Assembly (NCBI GenBank): GCA_934256595.1
Contig: CAKQOW010000032.1
Location: forward strand, 1-26,174
Length of the DNA stretch: 26,174 bases
Direction of reading: 5' to 3'
Source of the DNA: an uncultured Clostridia bacterium
GTDB lineage: Bacteria > Bacillota > Clostridia > Peptostreptococcales > Anaerovoracaceae
Shown here piece by piece: positions 11,901 to 19,761 of the stretch. Below the pieces are notes generated by a model. The model made no database searches. It had not been told where the DNA came from and saw only the letters and a list, made by a program, of their open reading frames with translations. A program made the translations under genes and the position numbers. Positions within the stretch are counted from its first letter, which is position 1. Each line of letters starts with the position of its first letter.

Positions 11901-13297
11901 AATTCCTCACTTACCGGCGCCAGATTACGCCAATCCCCCATTATTTCCTTTATTCTTCTGTGATATCCGTTTTCAAAGAACATACACTTTGACGGATCGC
12001 ACCCCAGCTGATCATCTGTCAGCACCAGCGCCACAGCTCTGCAGCCGCCCGCGCAGTATCTGAAGTATCTGCAGGAAGCGCATTTGCTGTTTACCGATTT
12101 CAGCTCGCCCACCGTTGTACATACCTCTGAGAGATATCTGCTTTCTCTCAGCAGACTCTGCAGACCCTCTGTTTTGACATTGCCAAGATGCTCGTTTCTT
12201 CTTTCGTATTCGCCTGAAAGCTGATGGCAGGGATAGACACTTCCGTCTGCGCCTACCGCAATCATTCCTCTGTTGCCCCGGCATACCGGAATACTGTCGC
12301 GATATTCACCCTCTGCGCACTCAACGGGCCTCATCCGAAAGCTTCTGATCTGCGGAAACAGGCCTGCAAACTGCCATATATCAAGATCCATACTGTCTGT
12401 TTTTTCTTTGTATTCTGAGATAAAATCGAGCATAGCGTCGAAATACTCTGCAAGGTTCAGCGTATATTCCCCGCCGTTTTGCACCCATCTGGGAGCCTCT
12501 GTAGTTCTGATTATACGGAGCTCCGCAACGCCCAGTTTCTCCATCAGCAGCGCTGTCGGCATCATACTTTCGAGATTTTTCCTGTGTACATTGGTCTGCA
12601 CCTTGACTCTGAAGCCGTTTTCCACGCAAAGCTTAATTGCGCGAAGAGCATCCGCCTCAGCTCCTGCCCTGTTTCTCAGCCAGTCATGATGGCCTGTGCC
12701 GTCAAAGGAAATCTTAATCAGGGGATAGCAGTCTATGTCCTTAAATCTGTCAAGAGCCTCCTGATTTAGAAGGGATCCGTTGGTATTAAGCTCCTCAACG
12801 TACATTCCTCTCTCATATATTCCCTCTATAATTTCAAAAAAATTTCTGTAAAGCATAGGCTCTCCGCCTGTTATTGTAAAGGCATTGATCCCGCACAGAT
12901 TTGCTTCGTCCAGAAGACTTAATGCTTCCTCAAAGGAAAACTCGCTCATAAGAGGATCATTGTCCGCCGCATTGAAGCAGTGAAGGCAGTTGTAGTTGCA
13001 TTTGCCCGTAAGCATCAGATTGAGCGCGGGGAAATACCGGTTGTCGCAATATCTCGGTCTGCTCCACTGTGAAACGGTTTCTCCGGCCCCCGCCTCTCTT
13101 ATCATTCCCGATGCCAGAAACTTCTCTGCAAGCTCCTCCGCTCCTGCAGGAGCTTCAGTCACTCCGTCACAGGCAGAGAGAAATTCATATTCAGCTTCAG
13201 TAAGCCCTGCGGCATTACGCATATGCCTGATATAGTAGGCGTACGGTACCATATGCCACGAACGCAGAGCGATGTTTTCATTAAGTATGTATTTCAT
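11897..13297 (-). CDS. Radical SAM/SPASM peptide-modifying enzyme
   Basis: The 466-aa product has the radical SAM CxxxCxxC motif at Cys100, Cys104 and Cys107 (CNYNCLHC), which binds the [4Fe-4S] cluster that cleaves S-adenosylmethionine. ITGGEPMLY and IKISFDG belong to the TIM-barrel core. The C-terminal SPASM region has CxxCx5Cx3C at Cys406, 409, 415 and 419, with Cys433 and Cys438 after it, consistent with auxiliary iron-sulfur clusters. Residues 1-90 form an extra N-terminal domain that could bind a leader peptide, as RRE domains do; this is inference. The start overlaps the upstream gene by 4 nt and the stop overlaps the 64-aa gene by 4 nt. Such enzymes typically modify ribosomal peptides. 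The substrate is unproven; the 64-aa peptide or the LysM proteins are the local candidates. Confidence 0.9.
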   Translation of the reverse strand: MKYILNENIALRSWHMVPYAYYIRHMRNAAGLTEAEYEFLSACDGVTEAPAGAEELAEKFLASGMIREAGAGETVSQWSRPRYCDNRYFPALNLMLTGKCNYNCLHCFNAADNDPLMSEFSFEEALSLLDEANLCGINAFTITGGEPMLYRNFFEIIEGIYERGMYVEELNTNGSLLNQEALDRFKDIDCYPLIKISFDGTGHHDWLRNRAGAEADALRAIKLCVENGFRVKVQTNVHRKNLESMMPTALLMEKLGVAELRIIRTTEAPRWVQNGGEYTLNLAEYFDAMLDFISEYKEKTDSMDLDIWQFAGLFPQIRSFRMRPVECAEGEYRDSIPVCRGNRGMIAVGADGSVYPCHQLSGEYERRNEHLGNVKTEGLQSLLRESRYLSEVCTTVGELKSVNSKCASCRYFRYCAGGCRAVALVLTDDQLGCDPSKCMFFENGYHRRIKEIMGDWRNLAPVSEEL

Positions 13298-13662
13298 GGC
13301 TTCAGATCCGTTTCGTTTAAATCGATATTGTTTTCAACGCTGTAAACCCGGATTTTCTCGCAGGTTACCATAACACTTTCCTGATTGAAAAAACAGCACA
13401 GGTCAGCAGCCACCTCATCCACAAGACGTCTGTCCGCATTAATCAGGCTTACCGCCAGACTTGCTTCATCGATAAACTGTCCGTTGTGGTGAAAATATCC
13501 GCCCTGCTGCAGAACCAGCGAAAAGGACATATTGTAGTTCCGGCATACATTGCCGACAAGCGATGAGGCTTTCTCGAAGCTTACCTTCTGCTCATATTCG
13601 TTTCTGTCTGCCAGCCCCACATATATAGTATATCTCTTTGCTTTTTTCTTATGCATTGCCAT
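13294..13662 (-). CDS. Conserved-looking hypothetical protein, 122 aa
   Basis: The product has no signal peptide or membrane segment. It begins MAMHKKKAKRYTIYVGLAD and continues with segments such as LQQGGYFHHNGQFIDEASL and FFNQESVMVTCEKIRVYS, suggesting a small alternating alpha/beta cytoplasmic domain. The YTIYVGL start and the GGY-H-G-E pattern faintly recall the DUF3574-like group, but I cannot confirm this and assign no function. AGGAGAG lies about 8 nt before the ATG at 13662. The stop overlaps the radical SAM start as ATGA, so the two are probably translated in balance. A role as an accessory or leader-binding partner of the radical SAM enzyme is possible but untested. Confidence 0.8.
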   Translation of the reverse strand: MAMHKKKAKRYTIYVGLADRNEYEQKVSFEKASSLVGNVCRNYNMSFSLVLQQGGYFHHNGQFIDEASLAVSLINADRRLVDEVAADLCCFFNQESVMVTCEKIRVYSVENNIDLNETDLKP

Positions 13663-13694
13663 TTAAAGCTCTCCTGCCTTTTTTCTGTAATATA

Positions 13695-13925
13695 TTATCT
13701 GTGATCTCTGTCAGGTACCAGAATAAGCTGATCCGGCTCAAGCAAAGCTCCGGCGTCAAGATTGTTAAGCGCCATAAGAACCGCCAAGGAAACGCCGTAT
13801 TCCGCCGCAATAGCTTCCGGAGTTTCGCCCGGCATTACAATATGGGAAAAATACTTCATTTCATCCACGCCGCCCGTCGCTTTTTCAAGTTCTTCAAGAT
13901 TAAGCTCTTTTTTAACATCTATCAT
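13695..13925 (-). CDS. Double-glycine-leader LysM protein, third copy in transcription order
   Basis: The 76-aa product has a 19-residue leader ending in Gly18-Gly19 (MIDVKKELNLEELEKATGG), nearly identical to the leaders of its two neighbours. The remaining 57 residues are a LysM-like fold: YFSHIVMPGETPEAIAAEYG, then VSLAVLMALNN, then LILVP. LysM domains bind N-acetylglucosamine polymers such as peptidoglycan. The leader type predicts cleavage after Gly19 and export by the C39-peptidase ABC transporter in the cluster. There are no Cys residues. The ATG at 13925 has AAAGGAA about 7 nt upstream. It is the most divergent LysM copy: GET replaces the classic GDT, and the end is the charged DRDHR. 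Confidence 0.88.
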   Translation of the reverse strand: MIDVKKELNLEELEKATGGVDEMKYFSHIVMPGETPEAIAAEYGVSLAVLMALNNLDAGALLEPDQLILVPDRDHR

Positions 13926-13949
13926 ATCGATTTCCTTTCAGCGCATCTG

Positions 13950-14183
13950 CTAAAACTTAATGCTCGGTACGAGGATTTTCTTTCCCTTGCTGACTTTCTC
14001 CGGTTCACTGATATTATTGAGTCTGATAAGCTCATCCTCTGTGGTGGCAAACTTCGCCGCTACGCTTTTAAGACTGTCTTCCCCTGCCATTACATAGCTG
14101 AAAAGCTTAGTTGTTTCCAGTCTGCGTCCTCCTGACACTTCTTCAAGTTCATCTAAATCCAGTTCTTTTTTAATATCTGTCAT
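13950..14183 (-). CDS. Double-glycine-leader LysM protein, second copy
   Basis: The 77-aa product starts with the leader MTDIKKELDLDELEEVSGG, cleaved in principle after Gly19. The 58-residue mature part contains LFSYVMAGEDSLKSVAAKFA, then the LysM core DELIRLNNISEPEKVSKG and the C-terminal strand KKILVPSIKF. One residue is missing before the VMAGED strand compared with the two sister copies. The start codon at 14183 lies 27 nt after the first copy, with AAGGAA upstream. An overlapping ATG two codons earlier is out of frame and stops at once. The mature protein is basic, which would suit binding to the cell wall. No Cys is present. Confidence 0.88.
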   Translation of the reverse strand: MTDIKKELDLDELEEVSGGRRLETTKLFSYVMAGEDSLKSVAAKFATTEDELIRLNNISEPEKVSKGKKILVPSIKF

Positions 14184-14210
14184 ATCATTCTGTTCCTTTC
14201 TGTAATTTTA

Positions 14211-14435
14211 TCAGCAGCCCGGCATCGGCACTCTGATCTGTAATCCCTCATAGAAATCCTCAGGTCCTGAGATATTATTAAGGCTCTTGAGGTCCTCCAC
14301 CGACATATAGAAGTGCTTTGCAACGCTTTCAAGCGTATCTCCGCTCATCACTATATAACGGAAATATCTCTGATAAGCTCCGCCTGCCGCTTTTTCGAGT
14401 TCTTCTAAATTAAGCTCTTTTTTAGTATCCGCCAT
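14211..14435 (-). CDS. Double-glycine-leader LysM protein, first copy
   Basis: The 74-aa product has the leader MADTKKELNLEELEKAAGG and a 55-residue mature domain. This copy is closest to canonical LysM: YFRYIVMSGDTLESVAKHFY, then MSVEDLKSLNNISGPEDFY, then EGLQIRVPMPGC. The GDTL motif and LNN turn are LysM signatures. It alone of the three ends in a Cys (Cys74), which could allow disulfide pairing or thioether chemistry. The strong AAGGAGGAG ribosome binding site suggests the highest expression of the three. It follows the second ABC transporter after 71 nt, the longest gap inside the operon. Confidence 0.9.
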   Translation of the reverse strand: MADTKKELNLEELEKAAGGAYQRYFRYIVMSGDTLESVAKHFYMSVEDLKSLNNISGPEDFYEGLQIRVPMPGC

Positions 14436-14506
14436 ATTGCTCTCCTCCTTGTTCTTTTAACTGTTTATACACCAGCGCATGCAAAAGGTATATTGTTTTT
14501 TTGAAT

Positions 14507-16675
14507 TTATTTATCAAGTCTCTGTCTTTCAACAAGCTCTGCAAATCTGCCGTTCTTTGCAATAAGCTCCTCATAGGTTCCGTCCTCTGCTATTCTGCCG
14601 TTTTCAAGGTATATGATACGGTCGCAGCTTCTGATTGTCGAGAGTCTGTGAGCTATGACAATTCTGGTGCATTTAAGTTTATCCAGACTTTCGGACACTT
14701 TTTTCTGCGTTATATTGTCAAGGGCGCTGGTGGCCTCGTCAAACATGAGGATTTTCGGCTTTGGCGCAATGGCACGGGCTATCATAAGCCTTTGCCTCTG
14801 TCCGCCAGAAACTCCTCCGCTTCCCTCTGAAATGATCGTATGCATACCCATAGGCATACGGCGAATATCCTCTGCAATTCCGGAAAGCTCCGCCGCCTCC
14901 CACGCTTCATCTAAAGTAAGCCATGGGGCCGATATTGTAATGTTTGAATATATGTCTCCCGAAAACAGCTTGCTGTCCTGCATAACAACGCCTATTCTGC
15001 GTCGCAGAGATTTCAGATCAAGCTTTGATATGTCTCTGCCGTCATAGTATATGGCTCCTTTCTGCGCCTTTTCAAAGCCCAGCATCAGCCTCATAAGCGT
15101 TGATTTGCCGCAGCCTGTGCTGCCTACAATGGCAACATACTGTCCCGGCCTGATTTTAATTGACAGGTTATCTATAACATTTGGCATACTATCATTATAT
15201 CTGAATGAAACATTATTAAGCTCTATGCCGCCCGATACTCTCTCTACAACTCTTTTGCCCTCTGCAATTTCAGGCTCCGCTTCTAAAACAGGTTTTGCCA
15301 TATCCAGCACAGGCCTGATGCTTGCAACGGTCATCGTCATAGATGCAAGTGACATAAATGCTCCTGAAACCATGCCGTAGGCCGCCGTAAAAGCATAGTA
15401 GTCCGCAACCTGCATACCGCCTGCTGCCGCAAAGTAGTACATAACTATAGTTCCGGCAAGGGAAATAGCAAGATTTATAACTGAGTCAAACACCGGACTG
15501 TATGCCAGCTTTGCCTCCTGCGCATACACCTTTGCCCATTTGGCAAAAGCGCGTTTCTCTGAGCCTGAAAGCTTGATTTTCTGAACTCCCGATATGAGAG
15601 AATAGCTGAGGCCGCTTTCCTTTGCTGCAATCTCCATACGCTTTTTTGAGCTCTTCGTACGCACAAGCATGGTTATCATCGAGCAGACCACAGTTGCTGC
15701 AATAACCAAAAGCGCCGGAACTACCAGCATAGGAGCATATGCAAAAATCTGCGAAATATATACAAGTGAAAACACAGAAGTAAGCCCTGTGGAAAGCGCC
15801 GTTGAAACAAGCATACTGCAAAGCGAATTTATATGCTGGGCTCTTGAGGAAAGCTCTCCCGCGCTGTAATCCTTGAAGAAATCAGCAGGAAGAGACAAAA
15901 CTCTCATCATAGACGCCGCCTGCACTGCAAGCTCTGTCTTGGTGCTGATTCTTGCCAGCAGAAGCGTTTTGATGCCTCCGGCAATAATTGAGCTTGCCGA
16001 AACGCACACCATAAACACGGCAAGAGACATAAGTACACGCACACTGCCACTGTCAAGAACATCGGAAAACATCAGATTTGTCAGCTTCGGCGTAAGCAGA
16101 CCTATAAGCGTCACCGTAAGAGTTGCAAGTCCCACCATAACAAAATCCGTTATTGAAAGCGTATGGACTATGTATCTCATCAGGTCCGAAATCCCGATTT
16201 TTCTAAGTGGAAACGAGCTGTAAAAGGCAATGGCCTCCTCTTCAAACAGGCCCTCGTTTCTGCTGTTTATCTTAATATATCTGCCGCTTTCTGCATCGTA
16301 ATATGTATAGCCTGAAATTCCTGCAGGGATAAGAGCAACAGGCAGGCCGTCGGATTTTCTGACAGCAAGCATTGCACCTATTGCATCTTTGTACCAGCCC
16401 TTATCCAGAATCACGTTTCGTCTCATAATTCCGTGAGGTCTGAGAAGATACTCAAGCTGCTCGTTTATATCCTCAATATTTTCGGGAAGCTCAGAAGCCC
16501 TGACATGATAGAATTTCAGTATTTCCTCTATCGAGTCCTTTGATTTCTGAAAGTCGTTTAAGGCAGCGTACACTCTGCTTCCTGTAACCGCTCCCGCAAT
16601 ATCTGCAAAAGCCTCTTCGAAGAGGCGGTCATCATTTAATTTTCTCTGCCTGATCTGTTCATCAAACCAGCCCAT
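14507..16675 (-). CDS. NHLM/NHLP-type ABC exporter without peptidase
   Basis: The 722-aa product has a soluble N-terminal domain (about 1-150), an exporter membrane domain (about 155-455) and an ATPase domain. Walker A is GSTGCGKST at 518-526, the signature is VSGGQ at 622-626, Walker B is ILMFDE at 642-647, and the H-loop His is residue 676. The order and length fit the peptidase-less ATP-binding permease found in NHLM/NHLP bacteriocin export loci. The N-terminal domain has no C39 Cys/His pair. It lies 11 nt after the C39-type exporter, so the two probably form a heterodimer or work in sequence. Both ATPase sites look intact in the core motifs. Confidence 0.92.
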   Translation of the reverse strand: MGWFDEQIRQRKLNDDRLFEEAFADIAGAVTGSRVYAALNDFQKSKDSIEEILKFYHVRASELPENIEDINEQLEYLLRPHGIMRRNVILDKGWYKDAIGAMLAVRKSDGLPVALIPAGISGYTYYDAESGRYIKINSRNEGLFEEEAIAFYSSFPLRKIGISDLMRYIVHTLSITDFVMVGLATLTVTLIGLLTPKLTNLMFSDVLDSGSVRVLMSLAVFMVCVSASSIIAGGIKTLLLARISTKTELAVQAASMMRVLSLPADFFKDYSAGELSSRAQHINSLCSMLVSTALSTGLTSVFSLVYISQIFAYAPMLVVPALLVIAATVVCSMITMLVRTKSSKKRMEIAAKESGLSYSLISGVQKIKLSGSEKRAFAKWAKVYAQEAKLAYSPVFDSVINLAISLAGTIVMYYFAAAGGMQVADYYAFTAAYGMVSGAFMSLASMTMTVASIRPVLDMAKPVLEAEPEIAEGKRVVERVSGGIELNNVSFRYNDSMPNVIDNLSIKIRPGQYVAIVGSTGCGKSTLMRLMLGFEKAQKGAIYYDGRDISKLDLKSLRRRIGVVMQDSKLFSGDIYSNITISAPWLTLDEAWEAAELSGIAEDIRRMPMGMHTIISEGSGGVSGGQRQRLMIARAIAPKPKILMFDEATSALDNITQKKVSESLDKLKCTRIVIAHRLSTIRSCDRIIYLENGRIAEDGTYEELIAKNGRFAELVERQRLDK

Positions 16676-16686
16676 AGTCTACCTCC

Positions 16687-18867
16687 TCAGTCATTTGAAA
16701 CAAGCTTCGCATAAGCTCCGCCTCCGGCGAAGAGCTCCTCGTGGCTGCCGCGTTCTACGACGCTTCCGTTATCCATTACTATTATCTCGTCACAGTCGCG
16801 TATCGTTGAAAGTCTGTGAGCAACAACTATGCAGGTAATGCCTCTGTCTCTGATAGCGTTTACGACCTCATATTCCGTCTTGGCATCAAGGGCGCTTGTG
16901 GCCTCGTCAAGAATAATTATTGTCGGGTCCTGACACAGCACTCTTGCGATTTCCATACGCTGTCTCTGGCCGCCGGAAAAGTCCTTGCCGCCTTCGGTTA
17001 TCTTATAGTTGTAGCCGCCCCCACGCTGCATTATATCCTCGTGGAGGCTGGCATCTCTTGCAGCCATAATCATTTCGAAGTCCTCTATGGAAGAGTCCCA
17101 CATCTTTATATTGTTTGCTATGGTATCCTCAAAGAGAATTATATCCTGGTCAACTACTGCAAGGGAGCCTGTAAACACGCTTCGGTCTATTTCATCTATG
17201 GGTTTTCCGTCAAAGAGAATTTCTCCGCTCCACGGCTTGTAAAGCCCTGATATGAGCTTGGAAATCGTCGACTTGCCGCAGCCTGAAGCGCCTACAAATG
17301 CAACTCTTGAGCCCGGTTTAAGACTCATAGAGAAATTCTCTATGAGGGGGTCTGCAAGACGTGAATATCCAAAGGTAACGTTCTTAAGCTCAACGCTTCC
17401 CGAAAGCTTGTCATAGCCGGCGTTCTCATCTGATGTTTCATCAAATTCAACATCGCACGGGTATTCCATAACGTCCTCGACTCTCTCCATTTCGGTACGC
17501 ATCTCCTGCAGAGTCTGCCCTGCTGAAATAAGGGAGTTTGCAGGTCCCGTAAACGAGGTCAAAAAGCCCTGAAAGGCCATAATCATACCTACCGTAAACT
17601 GTCCCTGCATGGTAAGCCATACGCCTATTACAACCACAACAGTCCCCGTAAGCTCTGAAACAAATGCAGGCAGAAGCCCTAGATACTGATTAAGCTTTGC
17701 GAATTTTACCTTCTGGGTGTTTACACTGGCCTGATAGCCGGACCATTTTTCAAAATATCCGTTTTCGGCGCCGCTTGCCTTGATTGTTTCTATCATTTCA
17801 ATTCCGGCTACCGTAACGCCGGCAAGCTTGCCTGCATCACGCATCTGCACCCTTGTTATATTTACTCTCTTTTTTGAAATAACATCTGAAATAACAAGGT
17901 TTATAAGTATTGACATAATGCCTACAACTGTAAGTATAAGGCTGTATCTTATCATTACAACCAGATAAAATATCATCATCGCAGCCTGAAGCACCAGAGG
18001 CGCAAAGGTGTTCACCAGATTGCCCGCAATAGAAGCATTGGAGCCCTGCCTCTGCTGTATATCTCCCGCCATTCTCTGTGAGAAAAATTCCATAGGCATA
18101 CGCAGCACTTTCCACAGGAACGCCGAGCTGCCCGTAACCGCAAGTCTGCCGTTGATGCGAAGAGACCATACAGTCTGTATCAGAGTTACGATAACCTGCA
18201 GCGCCGACAGCGCCGACAGCGCTATAATAAACGGAATCAGCCAGTCGGGGTTTTGTCCTGTCAGAATTCTGTCCATAAATATTCTTGAAAACGCCGGATT
18301 TATAATTCCTATCAGAGAGGATATTACAGTTGTAACAACCACAAATGCCACTGCAGTTCCTGCGCCTTTGAGTCTTTTGCGCGCAAAGCTGACAACGCTT
18401 TTGGGTTTGCCACCCGGCTCGAAATCCTCTCCCGGTTCAAACATAAGGCATATGCCTGTAAACGCCTTGTCGAAAGCCTCCATAGACACTGTGTAATTTC
18501 CCTTTGCAGGATCGTTTAATACCGCTTTGTCTCCTTTAAATCCGCACAAAACGAGAAAATGATTAAAATTCCAGTGTATTATGCAGGGAAATCTGCCGCT
18601 TTTTTTGAGCTCCTCAGGCTCATAGCGATAGCCCTTTGCAACCAGCCCGTAGTTTCTGGCCGCCTTGAGCATATTCCCGGCATTGGAGCCGTCTCTGGAA
18701 ACACCGCAGTCGGCGCGAACCTGCTCAAGAGGTATCCATCTGCCGTAATATGCAAGAATCATAGTCAGAGATGCAGCCCCGCACTCAAGCGCCTCCATCT
18801 GCATTACAACAGGCACCTTTGCGACACCGCCGCTAACCGGCTTTTTGATTATATTCCTCTTACTCAT
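16687..18867 (-). CDS. Peptidase-containing ABC exporter (C39, PCAT/NHLM type)
   Basis: The 726-aa product begins with a C39 cysteine peptidase domain (about 15-150). Cys29 lies in MEALECGAASLTMIL, Gln23 forms the oxyanion site, His103 is in NFNHFLVLCGF and Asp119 in NDPA, so the catalytic set is complete. The membrane domain follows (about 165-450). The ATPase domain has GASGCGKST at 526-534, FSGGQ at 630-634, IIILDE at 650-655 and the H-loop His684. Such transporters cut leader peptides after Gly-Gly and export the mature part. The three LysM genes downstream carry exactly this leader type, so they are the obvious substrates. It lies 8 nt after the adaptor gene. Confidence 0.95.
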   Translation of the reverse strand: MSKRNIIKKPVSGGVAKVPVVMQMEALECGAASLTMILAYYGRWIPLEQVRADCGVSRDGSNAGNMLKAARNYGLVAKGYRYEPEELKKSGRFPCIIHWNFNHFLVLCGFKGDKAVLNDPAKGNYTVSMEAFDKAFTGICLMFEPGEDFEPGGKPKSVVSFARKRLKGAGTAVAFVVVTTVISSLIGIINPAFSRIFMDRILTGQNPDWLIPFIIALSALSALQVIVTLIQTVWSLRINGRLAVTGSSAFLWKVLRMPMEFFSQRMAGDIQQRQGSNASIAGNLVNTFAPLVLQAAMMIFYLVVMIRYSLILTVVGIMSILINLVISDVISKKRVNITRVQMRDAGKLAGVTVAGIEMIETIKASGAENGYFEKWSGYQASVNTQKVKFAKLNQYLGLLPAFVSELTGTVVVVIGVWLTMQGQFTVGMIMAFQGFLTSFTGPANSLISAGQTLQEMRTEMERVEDVMEYPCDVEFDETSDENAGYDKLSGSVELKNVTFGYSRLADPLIENFSMSLKPGSRVAFVGASGCGKSTISKLISGLYKPWSGEILFDGKPIDEIDRSVFTGSLAVVDQDIILFEDTIANNIKMWDSSIEDFEMIMAARDASLHEDIMQRGGGYNYKITEGGKDFSGGQRQRMEIARVLCQDPTIIILDEATSALDAKTEYEVVNAIRDRGITCIVVAHRLSTIRDCDEIIVMDNGSVVERGSHEELFAGGGAYAKLVSND

Positions 18868-18875
18868 ATACTACC

Positions 18876-19349
18876 TCAGTTAATTACAAAAGACATAGGC
18901 GAAATTCTTTCGGTTACTATAGATGACTCATATATACCGTCAGGGATATCGGCCGATAATGCTGCCTGATATACCCACTGTCCCTCGGAGAATTCTCCCA
19001 CATGAAGCACATACGGGTCAAAGCCCCTGCCAATCTGTACGGGATTTTGTGAAATTGATATTATTTTGTATCCCTTATCCTCTATAACAGCCTCCATACC
19101 TACGTTTACAGTCTTTATTTCCTCTTCGTCAAGATAAAGGATAACGCTTTCTCCCTCAGAGACAACCGGAGCTGATACGCTTGTTTCAATAGTTCCGAAT
19201 ATTCCCCATACGCACGCTCCTATAAGCAGCACTATTATCGCTCCGAGAATAATCCATATTGACGGATTTGAAACTCTGATATAGTCCCCAAGCTGCTCCG
19301 GCGAGGATATCCGTTCTATGCTCTTTTTTCTGAAAATGCCGTTATCCAT
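18876..19349 (-). CDS. Short HlyD-like export adaptor (NHLM secretion protein type)
   Basis: The 157-aa product starts IFRKKSIERISSPEQLGDYI, a segment I associate with the N-terminus of NHLM/NHLP secretion proteins. A single membrane anchor follows (about residues 31-53, IWIILGAIIVLLIGACVWGI). The extracellular part is a short beta-rich barrel ending in SPMSFVIN. Unlike full HlyD proteins it has no long coiled-coil hairpin, which is reasonable in a Gram-positive cell with no outer membrane to reach. The ATG overlaps the end of the kinase gene by 8 nt. It probably docks with the two ABC exporters and helps hand over the LysM cargo. Confidence 0.85.
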   Translation of the reverse strand: MDNGIFRKKSIERISSPEQLGDYIRVSNPSIWIILGAIIVLLIGACVWGIFGTIETSVSAPVVSEGESVILYLDEEEIKTVNVGMEAVIEDKGYKIISISQNPVQIGRGFDPYVLHVGEFSEGQWVYQAALSADIPDGIYESSIVTERISPMSFVIN

Positions 19350-19761
19350 CTTTTCTCTCCATTATTTTCTTTATGCGCAGAATGTTCTGCCCGTCTTTGT
19401 ATTCATAGGTTATATCGTCCATGCTTTTTTTGACCATAAATATTCCAAGGCCTCCGATTTGGCGCTCTTCAAGAGACTGCGCAACATCGGGGTCCGGTTT
19501 TTCCAGCGGGTTGTACGGAATACCGCTGTCTATAAAGGTGATTATCACCGACTGCTCCTCTGTAACCTCAACTCTGACAGTTGCCTCGCCTGTATCTTTT
19601 CCATAGGCATAATGAGCTATATTTCCAAACAGCTCATCAATGGCAATGTCAATCTGCACCGTTACTTTGGGCGGGCAGCCGGCAGCCTCAAGCTGGCTGT
19701 TTACAAATTCAACAGCCTTTTCTATGTTTTCGGCAGCAGCAGGCAGGGTCAGTTCTTTCAT
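19342..19761 (-). CDS. RsbW-like anti-sigma factor / serine kinase (HATPase_c_2)
   Basis: The 139-aa product is a stand-alone GHKL ATPase. The N-box contains Glu43 and Asn47 (DELFGNIAHYAY), the G1 box has Asp78 and Gly80 (DSGIPYNPL), and the G2 box is GGLGIF at 103-108. All key ATP-binding residues are present, so it should be active. Relatives phosphorylate STAS anti-sigma antagonists and bind sigma factors. Its ATG directly follows the PP2C stop with no gap, and the pairing of PP2C phosphatase and kinase is the standard partner-switching arrangement. No STAS protein is encoded in the window. It could act on the ECF-like sigma factor at the operon end, but that is inference. Confidence 0.9.
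   Translation of the reverse strand: MKELTLPAAAENIEKAVEFVNSQLEAAGCPPKVTVQIDIAIDELFGNIAHYAYGKDTGEATVRVEVTEEQSVIITFIDSGIPYNPLEKPDPDVAQSLEERQIGGLGIFMVKKSMDDITYEYKDGQNILRIKKIMERKDG

Noticed and set aside
14436..14506. Possible separate promoter for the LysM genes in the 71-nt gap after the second ABC transporter
   Set aside because: A/T-rich sequence with a partial TATAAA, but no correctly spaced -35 box could be found.
18199..18224. Short tandem repeat GCGCCGACA inside the C39 exporter gene
   Set aside because: Fewer than three copies; it encodes Ala-Leu-Ser repeats within a membrane segment and keeps the frame.
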